A stretch of 64,000 bases of DNA. Source: Siphonodentalium dalli. Taxonomy: Eukaryota; Mollusca; Scaphopoda; Gadilida; Siphonodentaliidae. The stretch spans positions 154,062,875 through 154,126,874 of the forward strand of contig CP136062.1 of assembly GCA_032622095.1 (NCBI GenBank). The letters are read 5' to 3'. The stretch's first letter is position 1; each line of letters opens with the position of its first letter. Below the pieces are notes generated by a model. It was not told the origin of the DNA. It saw only the letters and a program-made list of their open reading frames with translations, and ran no database searches. This document shows positions 44,731-55,601 of this stretch, in pieces. The position numbers and the translations under genes were made by a program.

Positions 44731-44786
44731 GTGGCCACTGGTAATTATTTGCTAAAATGTGATAATGATAAAAACTTGTAATACCT

Positions 44787-45313
44787 ATTTATATCCTATC
44801 TCCCTACTTTACGACAATTCCCTGGGTACCACTGGTGGGCTAAATAATTAAAGACTAAGACATATTTGCGTAATGGCAATTCTTTAATCGAATTACCGAA
44901 ATTATGACAACCATCGGCATGTGGCGCGGCCCCGATTGAACAATATGCAACCTGGGTGTACCACGCCACACGCCTAAACCAAAAAAGGTATGGCACGGCA
45001 CCGGGCCGTGCCAAACCAAGCACTAACCAGTCACTGGAGGGAGTGGAGGGCCAAAGGCCCACACCTGAAGGGATGGGATGGCGGGTAGAAATTATTGACC
45101 TTGTGGTCTGTGCGAAATTCGTTTGAATGGGCAGTCGGGTATCGACAACGTCACCACGAGGACAATCAATCAATCAATCAAGATACCCGACTTTCTCGTG
45201 GTTGGCGCTCAGATGTTCACTTGACCTCGAACTTTCTAAACAGCTGACCCCGGTCGCAGGTCGATACAACATTAAGGTCGACCGTCTATAAAAATCTTTT
45301 CCTTCGTAAAATT
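44787..45313. mobile_element. Copy-1-specific insertion, 527 bp, GC-rich
   Basis: Copy 2 joins 'gtaatacctatttt' to 'aacatgttaaattagtataa', whereas copy 1 has this extra block between them. It includes '(caat)n' near 45163-45180, bracketed by the 10-bp inverted repeat 'gtcgggtatc'/'gatacccgac', and a 125-codon minus-strand frame (44796-45173) without recognised family. A tetranucleotide tail suggests a retroposed SINE-like sequence, but no tRNA promoter boxes were identified. Confidence 0.5.
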
Positions 45314-45659
45314 TATTTTTAAAATGTTAAATTAGTATAATTTCGGATTTGCATCACAAAACTGGTATTGTGTGTCGAGATGTGATGTCCAATGTTTTGA
45401 TGTCTTGGCGTTTGCTGTACTGATACATTCTACGCGATAGGTGTTTCGTGTTCTGTTTGTACGCGATTTTCGTCATCACCTGTAATTGTTTGTTAATCAA
45501 GATACATGTCAACGATGATGATATACTATGGAGTCTGACAGACCGGTTGCCACAACGTTTCCTCGTGAAACTTGGTCGGACATATCCACTGAAAAATAAT
45601 GAACCATAGTACTGAGGCTGAGAGGCCATGAACATTGGAAAAAAAGTGGATAAAAATAA

Positions 45660-45870
45660 ACAAAACAAGATTTCATTTATAGGTATGATTATTGTGTAAA
45701 ATGAATTATTTAAGTGTGTCTTAGATTTGTTCGATGCCGGCCAGAGATTTGACATAGTGTTGTCAATTGAAGGTAATTTCTAACTTTCGATATCGTCTGA
45801 CGACTTGAATTGGCCAATAAGCGGACGTTACACTAATACACTAGCTGTATATATATGTATTGTCTGAATA
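45660..45870 (+). repeat. Family A, A3-related fragment in unit copy 1
   Basis: 'aaaatgaattatttaagtgt', 'agtgttgtcaattgaaggta' and 'tgacttgaattggccaata'-like blocks match A3 at 5.5 and 31.3 kb. The same fragment recurs at about 50905-51080 in copy 2. Confidence 0.6.
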
Positions 45871-46218
45871 CTTACATACTGAAATAAATTCAATGTACTT
45901 TCATATGATATGCAACTTTATTCAATAATTAGCCAAATGCGAATGCTACAAAGATTGAAAGGCGGTGGCTCGTCTGAATCGTCACATAACATAATTCGAA
46001 AGAGCATGACGTCACGTATATCTAGAACTTGGCGCTGTTGTTAATTTCCTTTATAATGAATCAATCAATTACAAACCATTGTACGACAAACAGATCGGAG
46101 ATCATTTTCTGTTTTGTAGTTTTATAACGAAAATTTAAAATAGGCCATTTTCCAAAAATGACATAAAATGAGGGGTAAATTTCTTCAGGTAATCAGCTGT
46201 ATCGAACATTTATGTGCA

Positions 46219-46283
46219 TATTTGCGTACGCAATACTTGCGTACATGTGCGTACTTGCATAATTGCGTACGCAATATTTGCGT
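46219..46283. repeat. Cluster of 'ttgcgtacgcaa' palindromes
   Basis: Two perfect 12-bp palindromes 'ttgcgtacgcaa', about 40 bases apart, are linked by partial copies ('cttgcgtacatgtgcgtact'). The array lies just outside the 'tgggtgattctcc' end and is repeated at about 51446-51510. Confidence 0.7.
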
Positions 46284-46284
46284 G

Positions 46285-48213
46285 TGGGTGATTCTCCATT
46301 AAATGAACAATTTCGTCCAGAAAATTCTGGGGAAAAAAAGTTTGTCACATGCCGATAACTTTTATGTGAGTATGTAGCACAGATATTGGTGACCACGAAA
46401 ATGACATTTGGCAAAATTATAGGGCCATGTCAAGGTCAATCAAGGTCGTTCATTACAGCATGTGCCAATGACGTTTTTTTGGGGTTGAATCAGGGCAACG
46501 TCATTGTCAAATTCGCTCTTTCTCCAAAACTTGTTGACATGTGCCCTTTAATAGTTGAATTATCGTTATGAGTATATATTGTTTGAGTAGCCGATGATGT
46601 ATCCGTCAAAACGACGTATTGCGTAGCTCCGCACGTTGAGACGTCTATGAGATACAGCCATTTGAATATATGTGGTGGAAATTGATATGCCTTGTGGGCG
46701 TGACTTAGAGTTCAAACTCTCTAAGAGGTCAACGAATACAGGCGTTCAGATATGATAATTGGAAACAGATTTTGATCGCATAAAAGGCGATTCCTATCAA
46801 GTCGGGCATGCCCTGGTCCCTCGTACACTTGGTTTGACTCCAAACGATCGAGGAACTCTGATGTAGACAACGTGAACATACGTCAATCAAAGTCTGTTCC
46901 CCGAGGGGTTCGCCAAATTGCAATGATAATTTAGAGTAGAAAACATTGTCGATGGATTTCTCTTACATGTTTCAAGATATTGAACTGAAATTTGGTATTT
47001 GGGGGTTTCTCGGTGCGCTCAATCAGATAGAATTGTCAGTGTGATATTCTGATGGTCCAAAATGTGTATTTTGACGCCATTGCTATAACACACGAGCTGG
47101 AAATCGCCCCGCTTGCAGAATGATTGTTGAAAAGTACGGAAATAATTGACTTTTCAAACTGTCATCTGCTTCTCACTGAGATTGTTTGATGTAAACGTCA
47201 ATCCATTTAGAGAATTCGTTAGATTCCGTTGATCACCCCCCCCCCCCCACCCCACCACTCATTCACTCACCCCCCCCCCCCGATGTTATATAAACGCACT
47301 AAAACTAATCCGTATGTCATATTTGTTCTTTTTATTTACACCCAGATCATCCCTTAACATGTTTTATTTGTTAGATCGTGTTTGCGTCTCTGGATATTTC
47401 AAAATTAAAATTGCGTCATTACCCAAACAGAAGGATTGTTTGGGTAATGACGCGTTTGGGTAATGACGATTTTCGTTTCAGCGCGCTCTTATATTTTGAA
47501 TATCCATCACCTATGAAAATGAACTAGTTTATGAACAAACAACCGCTGCGAGCTTTCGAAATAAACTTTTAATCGTTCGCCTACAGCATGTAACATTTAA
47601 ATGGTCTGCGTTTGTGTAATGACGCTGAATAAATATACGCTAGCGATTTCTAGTTTCAAAGGTTGATTTTGAAAAATTATTCAAGGAAACATAACCTGGG
47701 TTTATTTTTTCTAGACATTAAAGGATATTTACTCCACGATGCAACCATAGATATGAACAAGCTATGTTTCTGGTGAAAATATCAGCCGTCTTTATCGTGC
47801 GTTTGGGTAATGATTCTATATAACGGGACATGCTTTTGGAAGACTTCACATGCTTTCCACTAACTAAATATTTAATTTCATAAAAATTATACGAATTGCA
47901 TGGCGTTCAGTGCAAAATTCCGCACAAGAATATTAAATATTAAAGATAAATCGTTGGGTGGCGAATGGGAACAATCAGGGAAGTAGAATGCCTTTGATTT
48001 GGGACATGCTGTTTCGGGGTACGTAGCCTGTAATATACACATGGCATATATGTTCTCACACGTCCATACTAAACCCGAAATGTCTCTAATAAATGCCTGT
48101 ATCGTGAGCTACAAGATCATTACCATCACTTTTATGTATGGTGGCCATTGTTTTTCATAGGATGAACAAATAACGCAGGACATGGTTTTGCTCGTTTACG
48201 GGAGAATCACCCA
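46285..48213. mobile_element. 1.9-kb TIR element 'tgggtgattctcc', copy 1
   Basis: A perfect 13-bp inverted repeat, 'tgggtgattctcc' at 46285 and its complement ending at 48213, bounds it. The interior carries five occurrences of a 'gtttgggtaatgacg'-like motif near 47420, 47440, 47454, 47609 and 47801, the first two forming a hairpin. No transposase and no resolved target duplication, so the boundaries are tentative. Confidence 0.55.
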
Positions 48214-48293
48214 TAAGCGTCCTATTAGTACGTCGATACGAAAAACGGATCGTGAAACTTCTGTTATATGTACATGTATCTGTCTACAAGAAA

Positions 48294-48562
48294 ATAAGCG
48301 AGATCGCTGAGTCGCTACCATGCTTATTGGATCGATCCAGCCCCCATTCCGCGGGTTAAGTGCTACATGTCAGAGTTCTGGAGTAGCATTCATTGTAAGG
48401 TGTTTCGAATATTCATGAATTCCACATATGGAGTTCATGAATATTCAAAAGCTCTATAATTATATAGGAATGTTACTCCAGAGCTTTGACATGTATCACT
48501 ATAAATGATCGGAGCGGGGCTGGATGGATCCAGTATGGTAGCGACTCACTGATCTCGCTTAT
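48294..48562. mobile_element. 269-bp foldback element, copy 1
   Basis: The arms pair 'ataagcgagatc' (48294) with 'gatctcgcttat' (48562). Inner pairs are 'gtcgctaccatgc'/'ggtagcgactc' and 'gaatattcatgaattcc'/'ggagttcatgaatattc', around 'acatat'. Mismatches and small loops show age. Copy 2 is at 53513-53781. Confidence 0.75.
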
Positions 48563-48709
48563 ATAGGTGCCATAAATTCCATCACCTTGACTCAGCTGAC
48601 CCCTGGACTATAAAAAGCAACAACCAATCATTGTTTAAAAGATTTTATTTATCAATTTTATATTAAAGATGTATATCATGAGTATAGTTGATCTTGACCA
48701 ATCAGCTAC

Positions 48710-48805
48710 GGGTGGCTCTTGAATGCCGCCTCCCAAGTATAGAGTGTTCCTTATGGTCGATCGTACATTCGCCTGTCATTGAGTCCACGCATTCATGGGG
48801 CGTCT
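48710..48805 (-). pseudogene. Broken relative of the 55.6-kb exon, copy 1
   Basis: The minus strand matches the last 95 bases of the exon at 55602-55930: 'gactcaatgacaggc' for 'gactcgacgacaggc', 'cttgggaggcggcattcaag' for 'attgggatgcggcattagag', then 'agccaccc' for 'aaccaccc'. A net 2-base gain between these blocks shifts the frame, and the rest of the exon is absent. Function is unlikely. Confidence 0.65.
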
Positions 48806-48867
48806 CGACAAGGGGTGGATGGTAAAATTTTCAACAGACAAGTCTGGAAACAGTGATTCTGTCATTT

Positions 48868-48962
48868 GCAGAATGATGTCCACACAGAGTTAATTTAGTG
48901 ACACCATCCCACACGGCGCGGGCTAGCGTCACCAAATTCACCCTCTGGGAACCTCATTCTGC
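48868..48962. repeat. Foldback family H, copy in unit 1 (first)
   Basis: 'gcagaatgatgtccacacag' pairs with 'ctgggaacctcattctgc'. Inner 'taatttagtgacaccat' pairs with 'gcgtcaccaaattca'. About 95 bp, no coding capacity. Confidence 0.75.
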
Positions 48963-49163
48963 TTAGGCCTCAACTGATATGCAGGGATACATAGGATCAT
49001 ATTGAATATCCCCATGCAGTTGAAGTTGTGATATTCACCCATTAGTCACATCGATTGTGCATTTTATCTCAGCAAATTAGGGGATATAGAAACTGAACTG
49101 AATGAAAAAGTATCTAAAAACAATGTTAATTTGAAGCTATACTTTCCAGAAGATGAGACTTAA

Positions 49164-49262
49164 GCAGAACGAGGTCCACAGAGGGTGAATTTTGTGATGC
49201 TATATATAGTCCGCTGTGTGGGATAGCATCACTAAATTCACCACCTGGAGACCTCATTCTGC
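49164..49262. repeat. Foldback family H, copy in unit 1 (second)
   Basis: 'gcagaacgaggtccacagag' pairs with 'cacctggagacctcattctg'. Inner 'gtgaattttgtgatgctat' pairs with 'atagcatcactaaattcac'. The loop is 'atatagtccgctgtgtggg'. Confidence 0.78.
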
Positions 49263-49295
49263 AAATGACAGGCACTATTTCGTGCCTCACAGAAC

Positions 49296-49540
49296 GTTTA
49301 AAGGTACTCAATCCTAAGTGGTTATTATTACCACTTGATTTTAGAGTTATCCATCTTCATCCGCAATTTGTCCGTTTGACCACGTGTTTTCTGGGCCACA
49401 TCTTCAAACTAAAAAAATCGATATCTGATCACTCTGAGCTTTGATTGGTGGGTTCCTCGACTCGAATCAAAATTTGTTTACCCCCGAAGCAAAAGAAATA
49501 GTAATTTAGGAGCGTCTGATCGGATTAAGTACCTTTAAAC
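49296..49540. mobile_element. Family T element, unit 1 copy
   Basis: Ends 'gtttaaaggtactcaatcc' and 'cggattaagtacctttaaac' are inverted repeats of about 19 bp. Interior 'gttatccatcttcatccgca' and 'gatatctgatcactctgagc' match the 2.25-kb copy in inverted orientation. Confidence 0.75.
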
Positions 49541-51511
49541 ATATAGCTTGATATTGTCCTCGTTGTTTGATTTCCCCAGCAATCATTAAAGGAGAGTGGG
49601 TGTTTTTAGAACAACAACAAATATATGTTTCTATATCAGATTGAAGATCAGACTGATTTTCCCCAGTTGAAGTTGGTGATGTTCATCCATTAGTAACATC
49701 GATATTGCATTTTATCTTCAGCAATTTAGAGGATATAGAAGTTGAAATGAATGGTAAAAGTACATAAAACTATACTAATTTGAGACTATATACATTCTAT
49801 ATTCCAGAAAAAAAGGTTCAAATTTTGTCTGAAATTGAAAGACTTGGAAATTTTGATATCTTAGTTGGTGTCGGGTTGGAAATTGATTTCCAATAGTTGG
49901 GAAGTTCCAACCCATGTGGGAGAGGATTGCAAATGAATTTTTGCGTAACCTTGTATTTATATCTGGTTCAGTAGGGGTGTGGTGCTGTTGCCATGGCAAC
50001 TTCAAGGTGCACACACTCATTGGTTATCCTCTATATAGCCACTTCGTATGATGATGGGCCGGCTGATATTTTATGTCGTCAGAAATTCATTTCCACTTAT
50101 ATGATGGCTGAAGTGTCGTTGAACTCAAACTCAAAAAAACATTTCCTGCAAGTTTTTTGACTGTTTTTGCAATGAGTTTGGCTTAAAACACCTTAGACTA
50201 AGAAAAATAATTTAATTCTAACTGCTAAACTGACAGCAGGTAGTTGTCGTGTTGTATTTTGTTGCAAATTTTGAAATCCAAGATGGCCGCTGGCAGCCAT
50301 GTTATTTTGGCCGAATGACCCCAAAATGACTCGTTCCTATTTACATGTCAATTTTAACATCCATGACAAATAGTATGTATAGAAATTCATATACAGTTGT
50401 TTACAGTGAATTTCCCACCGCAAATCTCTGCTTTAGTGTTAAAAGCATACTAGTAAGTGCCTGAATTTTGTTTGACCCCCCCCCCCCTGTGGCCACTGGT
50501 AATTATTTGCTAAAATTTGATAATGATAAAAAATTGTAATACCTATTTTAACATGTTAAATTAGTATAATTTCGGATTTGCATCACAAAACTTGTATTGT
50601 GTGTCGAGATGTGATGTCCAATGTTTTGATGTCTTGGCGTTTGCTGTACTGATACATTCTACGCGATAGGTGTTTCGTGTTCTGTTTGTACGCGATTTTC
50701 GTCATCACCTGTAATTGTTTGTTAGTCAAGATACATGTCAACGATGATGATATACTATGGAGTCTGACAGACCGGTTGCCACACCGTTTCCTCGTGAAAC
50801 TTGGTCGGACATATCCACTGAAAAATAATGAACCATAGTACTGAGGCTGAGAGGCCATGAACATTGAAAAAAAATGGATAAAAATAAACAAAACAAGATT
50901 TCATTTATAGGTATGATTATTGTGTAAAATGAATTATTTAAGTGTGTCTTAGATTTGTTCGATGCCGGCCAGAGATTTGACATAGTGTTGTCAATTGAAG
51001 GTAATTTCTAACTTTCGATATCGTCTGACGACTTGAATTGGCCAATAAGCGGACGTTACACTAATACACTAGCTGTATATATATGTATTGTCTGAATACT
51101 TACATACTGAAATAAATTCAATGTACTTTCATATGATATGTAACTTTATTCAATAATTAGCCAAATGCGAATGCTACAAAGATTGAAAGGCGGTGGCTCG
51201 TCTGAATCGTCACATAACATAATTCAAAGAGCATGACGTCACGTATATCTAGAACTTGGCGCTGTTGTTAATTTCCTTTATAAGGAATCAATCAATTACA
51301 AACCATTGTACGACAAACATATCGGAGATCATTTTCTGTTTTGTAGTTTTATAACGAAAAGTTAAAATAGGCCATTTTCCAAAAATGACATAAAATGAGG
51401 GGTAAATTTCTTCAGGTAATCAGCTGTATCGAACATTTATGTGCATATTTGCGTACGCAATACTTGCGTACATGTGCGTACTTGCATAATTGCGTACGCA
51501 ATATTTGCGTG

Positions 51512-53432
51512 TGGGTGATTCTCCATTAAATGAACAATTTCGTCCAGAAAATTCTGGGGGAAAAAAGTTTGTCACATGCCGATAACTTTTATGTGAGTAT
51601 GTAGCACAGATATTGGTGACCACGAAAATGACATTTGGCAAAATTATAGGGCCATGTCAAGGTCAATCAAGGTCGTTCATTACAGCATGTGCCAATGACG
51701 TTTTTTTTGGGTTGAATCAGGGCAACGTCATTGTCAAATTCGCTCTTTCTCCAAAACTTGTTGACATGTGCCCTTTAATAGTTGAATTATCGTTATGAGT
51801 ATATATTGTATGAGTAGCCGATGATGTATCCGTCAAAACGACGTATTGCGTAGCTCCGCACGTTGAGACGTCTATGAGATACAGCCATTTGAATATATGT
51901 GGTGGAAATTGACATGCCTTGTGGGCGTGACTTAGAGTTCAAACTCTCTAAGAGGTCAACGAATACAGCGTTCAGATATGATAATTGGAAACAGATTTTG
52001 ATCGCATAAAAGGCGATTCCTACCAAGTCGGGCATGCCCTGGTCCCTCGTATACTTGGTTTGACTCCAAACGATCGAGGAACTCTGATGTAGACAACGTG
52101 AACATACGTCAATCAAAGTCTGTTCCCCAAGGGGTTCGCCAAATTGCAATGATAATTTAGAGTAGAAAACATTGTCGATGGATTTCTCTTACATGTTTCA
52201 AGATATTGAACTGAAATTTGGTATTTGGGGGTTTCTCGGTGCGCTCAATCAGATAGAATTGTCAGTGTGATATTCTGATGGTCCAAAATGTGTATTTTGA
52301 CGCCGTTGCTATAACACACGAGCCGGAAATCGCCCCGCAGGCCGAATGATTGTTGAAAAGTACGGAAATAATTGACTTTTCAAACTGTCATCTGCTTCTC
52401 ACTGAGATTGTTTGATGTAAACGTCAATCCATTTAGAGAATTCGTTAGATTCCGTTGATCACCCCCCCCACCCCACCACTCATTCACTCACCCCCCCCGA
52501 TGTTATATAAACGCACTAAAACTAATCCGTATGTCATATTTGTTCTTTTTATTTACACCCAGATCATCCCTTAACATGTTTTATTTGTTAGATCGTGTTT
52601 GCGTCTCTGGATATTTCAAAATTAAAATTGCGTCATTACCCAAACAGAAGGAGTGTTTGGGTAATGACGCGTTTGGGTAATGACGATTTTCGTTTCAGCG
52701 CGCTCTTATATTTTGAATATCCATCACCTATGAAAATGAACTAGTTTATGAACAAACAACCACTGCGAGCTTTCGAAATAAACTTTTAATCGTTCGCCTA
52801 CAGCATGTAACATTTAAATGGTCTGCGTTTGTGTAATGACGCTGAATAAATATACGCTAGCGATTTCTAGTTTCAAAGGTTGATTTTGAAAAATTATTCA
52901 AGGAAACATAACCTGGGTTTATTTTTTCTAGACATTAAAGGATATTTACTCCACGATCCAACCATAGATATGAACAAGCTATGTTTCTGGTGAAAATATC
53001 AGCCGTCTTTATCGTGCGTTTGGGTAATGATTCTATATAACGGGACATGCTTTTGGAAGACTTCACATGCTTTCCACTAACTAAATATTTAATTTCATAA
53101 AAATTATACGAATTGCATGGCGTTCAGTGCAAAATTCCGCACAAGAATATTAATTGGTTTAAAGATAAATCGTTCGGTGGCGAATGGGAACAATCAGGGA
53201 AGTAGAATGCCTTTGATTTGGGACATGCTGTTTCGGGGTACGTAGCCTGTAATATACACATGGCATATATGTTCTCACACGTCCATACTAAACCCGAAAT
53301 GTCTCTAATAAATGCCTGTATCGTGAGCTACAAGATCATTACCATCACTTTTATGTATGGTGGCCATTGTTTTTCATAGGATGAACAAATAACGCAGGAC
53401 ATGGTTTTGCTCGTTTACGGGAGAATCACCCA
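51512..53432. mobile_element. 1.9-kb TIR element 'tgggtgattctcc', copy 2
   Basis: Same 13-bp ends and interior as 46285-48213, duplicated with the unit. The repeated 'gtttgggtaatgacg' motif is kept. Confidence 0.55.
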
Positions 53433-53512
53433 TAAGCGTCCTATTAGTACGTCGATACGAAAAACGGATCGTGAAACTTCTGTTATATGTACATGTATCT
53501 GTCTACAAGAAA

Positions 53513-53781
53513 ATAAGCGAGATCGCTGAGTCGCTACCATGCTTATTGGATCGATCCAGCCCCCATTCCGCGGGTTAAGTGCTACATGTCAGAGTTCTGG
53601 AGTAGCATTCATTGTAAGGTGTTTCGAATATTCATGAATTCCACATATGGAGTTCATGAATATTCAAAAGCTCTATAATTATATAGGAATGTTACTCCAG
53701 AGCTTTGACATGTATCACTATAAATGATCGGAGCGGGGCTGGATGGATCCAGTATGGTAGCGACTCACTGATCTCGCTTAT
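53513..53781. mobile_element. 269-bp foldback element, copy 2
   Basis: Offset 5,219 bases from copy 1 and essentially identical. Confidence 0.75.
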
Positions 53782-53928
53782 ATAGGTGCCATAAATTCCA
53801 TCACCTTGACTCAGCTGACGCCTGGACTATAAAAAGCAACAACCAATCATTGTTTAAAAGATTTTATTTATCAATTTTATATTAAAGATGTATATCATGA
53901 GTATAGTTGATCTTGACCAATCAGCTAC

Positions 53929-54024
53929 GGGTGGCTCTTGAATGCCGCCTCCCAAGTATAGAGTGTTCCTTATGGTCGATCGTACATTCGCCTGTCATTG
54001 AGTCCACGCATTCATGGGGCGTCT
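53929..54024 (-). pseudogene. Broken relative of the 55.6-kb exon, copy 2
   Basis: Identical in structure to 48710-48805, including the frame-shifting 2-base gain, so the damage predates the tandem duplication. Confidence 0.65.
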
Positions 54025-54086
54025 CGACAAGGGGTGGATGGTAAAATTTTCAACAGACAAGTCTGGAAACAGTGATTCTGTCATTT

Positions 54087-54181
54087 GCAGAATGATGTCC
54101 ACACAGAGTTAATTTAGTGACACCATCCCACACGGCGCGGGCTAGCGTCACCAAATTCACCCTCTGGGAACCTCATTCTGC
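54087..54181. repeat. Foldback family H, unit 2 (first)
   Basis: Same as 48868-48962. Confidence 0.75.
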
Positions 54182-54383
54182 TTAGGCCTCAACTGATATG
54201 CAGGGATACATAGGATCATATTGAATATCCCCATGCAGTTGAAGTTGTGATATTCACCCATTAGTCACATCGATTGTGCATTTTATCTCAGCAAATTAGG
54301 GGATATAGAAGCTGAACTGAAAGGAAAAAGTATCTAGAAACAATGTTAATTTGATGCTATACTTCCCAGAAGATGAGACTTAA

Positions 54384-54482
54384 GCAGAACGAGGTTCCCA
54401 GAGGGTGAATTTTGTGATGCTATATATAGTCCGCTGTGTGGGATAGCATCACTAAATTCACCATCTGGAGACCTCATTCTGC
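54384..54482. repeat. Foldback family H, unit 2 (second)
   Basis: Same as 49164-49262, with 'ggttcccagag' for 'ggtccacagag'. Confidence 0.78.
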
Positions 54483-54515
54483 AAATGACAGGCACTATTT
54501 CGTGCCTCACAGAAC

Positions 54516-54760
54516 GTTTAAAGGTACTCAATCCTAAGTGCTTATTATTACAACTTGATTTTAGAGTTATCCATCTTCATCCGCAATTTGTCCGTTTGAC
54601 CACGTGTTTTCTGGGCCACATCTTCAAACTACAAAAATCGATATCTGATCACTCTGAGCTTTGATTGGTGGGTTCCTCGACTCGAATCAAAATTTGTTTA
54701 CCCCCGAAGCAAAAGAAATAGTAATTTAGGAGCGTCTGATCGGATTAAGTACCTTTAAAC
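54516..54760. mobile_element. Family T element, unit 2 copy
   Basis: Same as 49296-49540 with a few substitutions. Confidence 0.75.
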
Positions 54761-55398
54761 ATATAGCTTGATATTGTCCTCGTTGTTTGATTTCCCCAGC
54801 AATCATTAAAGGAGAGTGGGTGTTTTTAGAACAACAACAAATATATGTTTCTATATCAGATTGAAGATCAGACTGATGTTCCCCAGTTGAAGTGGGTGAT
54901 GTTCATCCATTAGTAACATCGATATTGCATTTTATCTTCAGCAATTTAGAGGATATAGAAGTTGAAATGAATGGTAAAAGTACATAAAACTATACTAATT
55001 TGAGACTATATACATTGTATATTCCAGAAAAAAAGGTTCAAATTTTGTCTGAAATTGAAAGACTTGGAAATTTTGATATCTTAGTTGGTGTCGGGTTGGC
55101 AATTGATTTCCAATAGTTGGGAAGTTCCAACCCAAGTGGGGGAGGATTGCAAATGAATTTTTGCGTAACCTTGTATTTATATCTGGTTCAGTATGGGTGT
55201 GGTGCTGTTGCCATGGCAACTTCAAGGTGCACACACTCATTGGTTATCCTCTATATAGCCACGTCGTATGATGATGGGCCGGCTGATATTTTATGTCGTC
55301 AGAAATTCATTTCCACTTATATGATGGCTGAAGTGTCGTTGAACTTGATTAACCCTTTTATGGCGGAGCTGTGCTGCTGCAGAATTAAAGATCATTTG

Positions 55399-55552
55399 CC
55401 AGTGCATTCTCTTATATATGCGAGTATCCGATAGGAAGCCTTGCATATATGAGAAAATGCACTGGCTTACAAGGTCAAGGTAAATATTGTTAGGCCACTG
55501 TATTCTCTTATATATGCGAGGCATATATAAGTGAATGCATTGACACAGAGTT
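55399..55552. repeat. Pair of diverged 'tatatatgcgag' hairpins
   Basis: Hairpin 1 (55399-55465) has arms 'ccagtgcattctcttatata' and 'tatgagaaaatgcactgg'. Hairpin 2 (55495-55552) has 'attctcttatatatgcgagg' and 'catatataagtgaatgcat'. This is the same two-hairpin design as at 38.4 and 56.1 kb but more diverged, and it lies just downstream of the exon. Confidence 0.7.
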
Positions 55553-55601
55553 TTCCCACAAACTTTCAGGAAACTCCTGTCATGAAAGAAATAATGACAA
55601 A

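Larger units (their letters stand above)
44366..50124 (+). repeat. Tandem duplication, copy 1
   Basis: Colinear with 50127-55344 with about one difference per 60-100 bases and small poly(C) length changes. The only large difference is 44787-45313, absent from copy 2. The unit begins inside the 450-bp hAT-like MITE ('actcaaaaaaacatttcctg') and ends at 'gaagtgtcgttgaac'. Confidence 0.92.
50127..55344 (+). repeat. Tandem duplication, copy 2
   Basis: Second copy of the 44.37-50.12-kb unit, starting directly at the end of the first. The junction 'gttgaactcaaactcaaaaa' has only a few bases of microhomology, so the duplication did not arise between long flanking repeats. The right edge is 'gtgtcgttgaacttgattaa'. 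Confidence 0.92.

Noticed and set aside
44880-45120. Possible snRNA or rRNA-derived sequence
   Set aside because: Compared by eye with U1, U2, U5, U6 and conserved 18S segments, no convincing match was found on either strand.
44796-45173. 125-codon minus frame
   Set aside because: It lies in the GC-rich insertion present in only one duplicate, with no recognised domain and low-complexity surroundings.
46193-46414. 73-codon minus frame preserved in both tandem copies (also 51420-51641)
   Set aside because: Preservation only reflects recent duplication. It covers the 'gcgtacgcaa' cluster and TIR end and has no domain.
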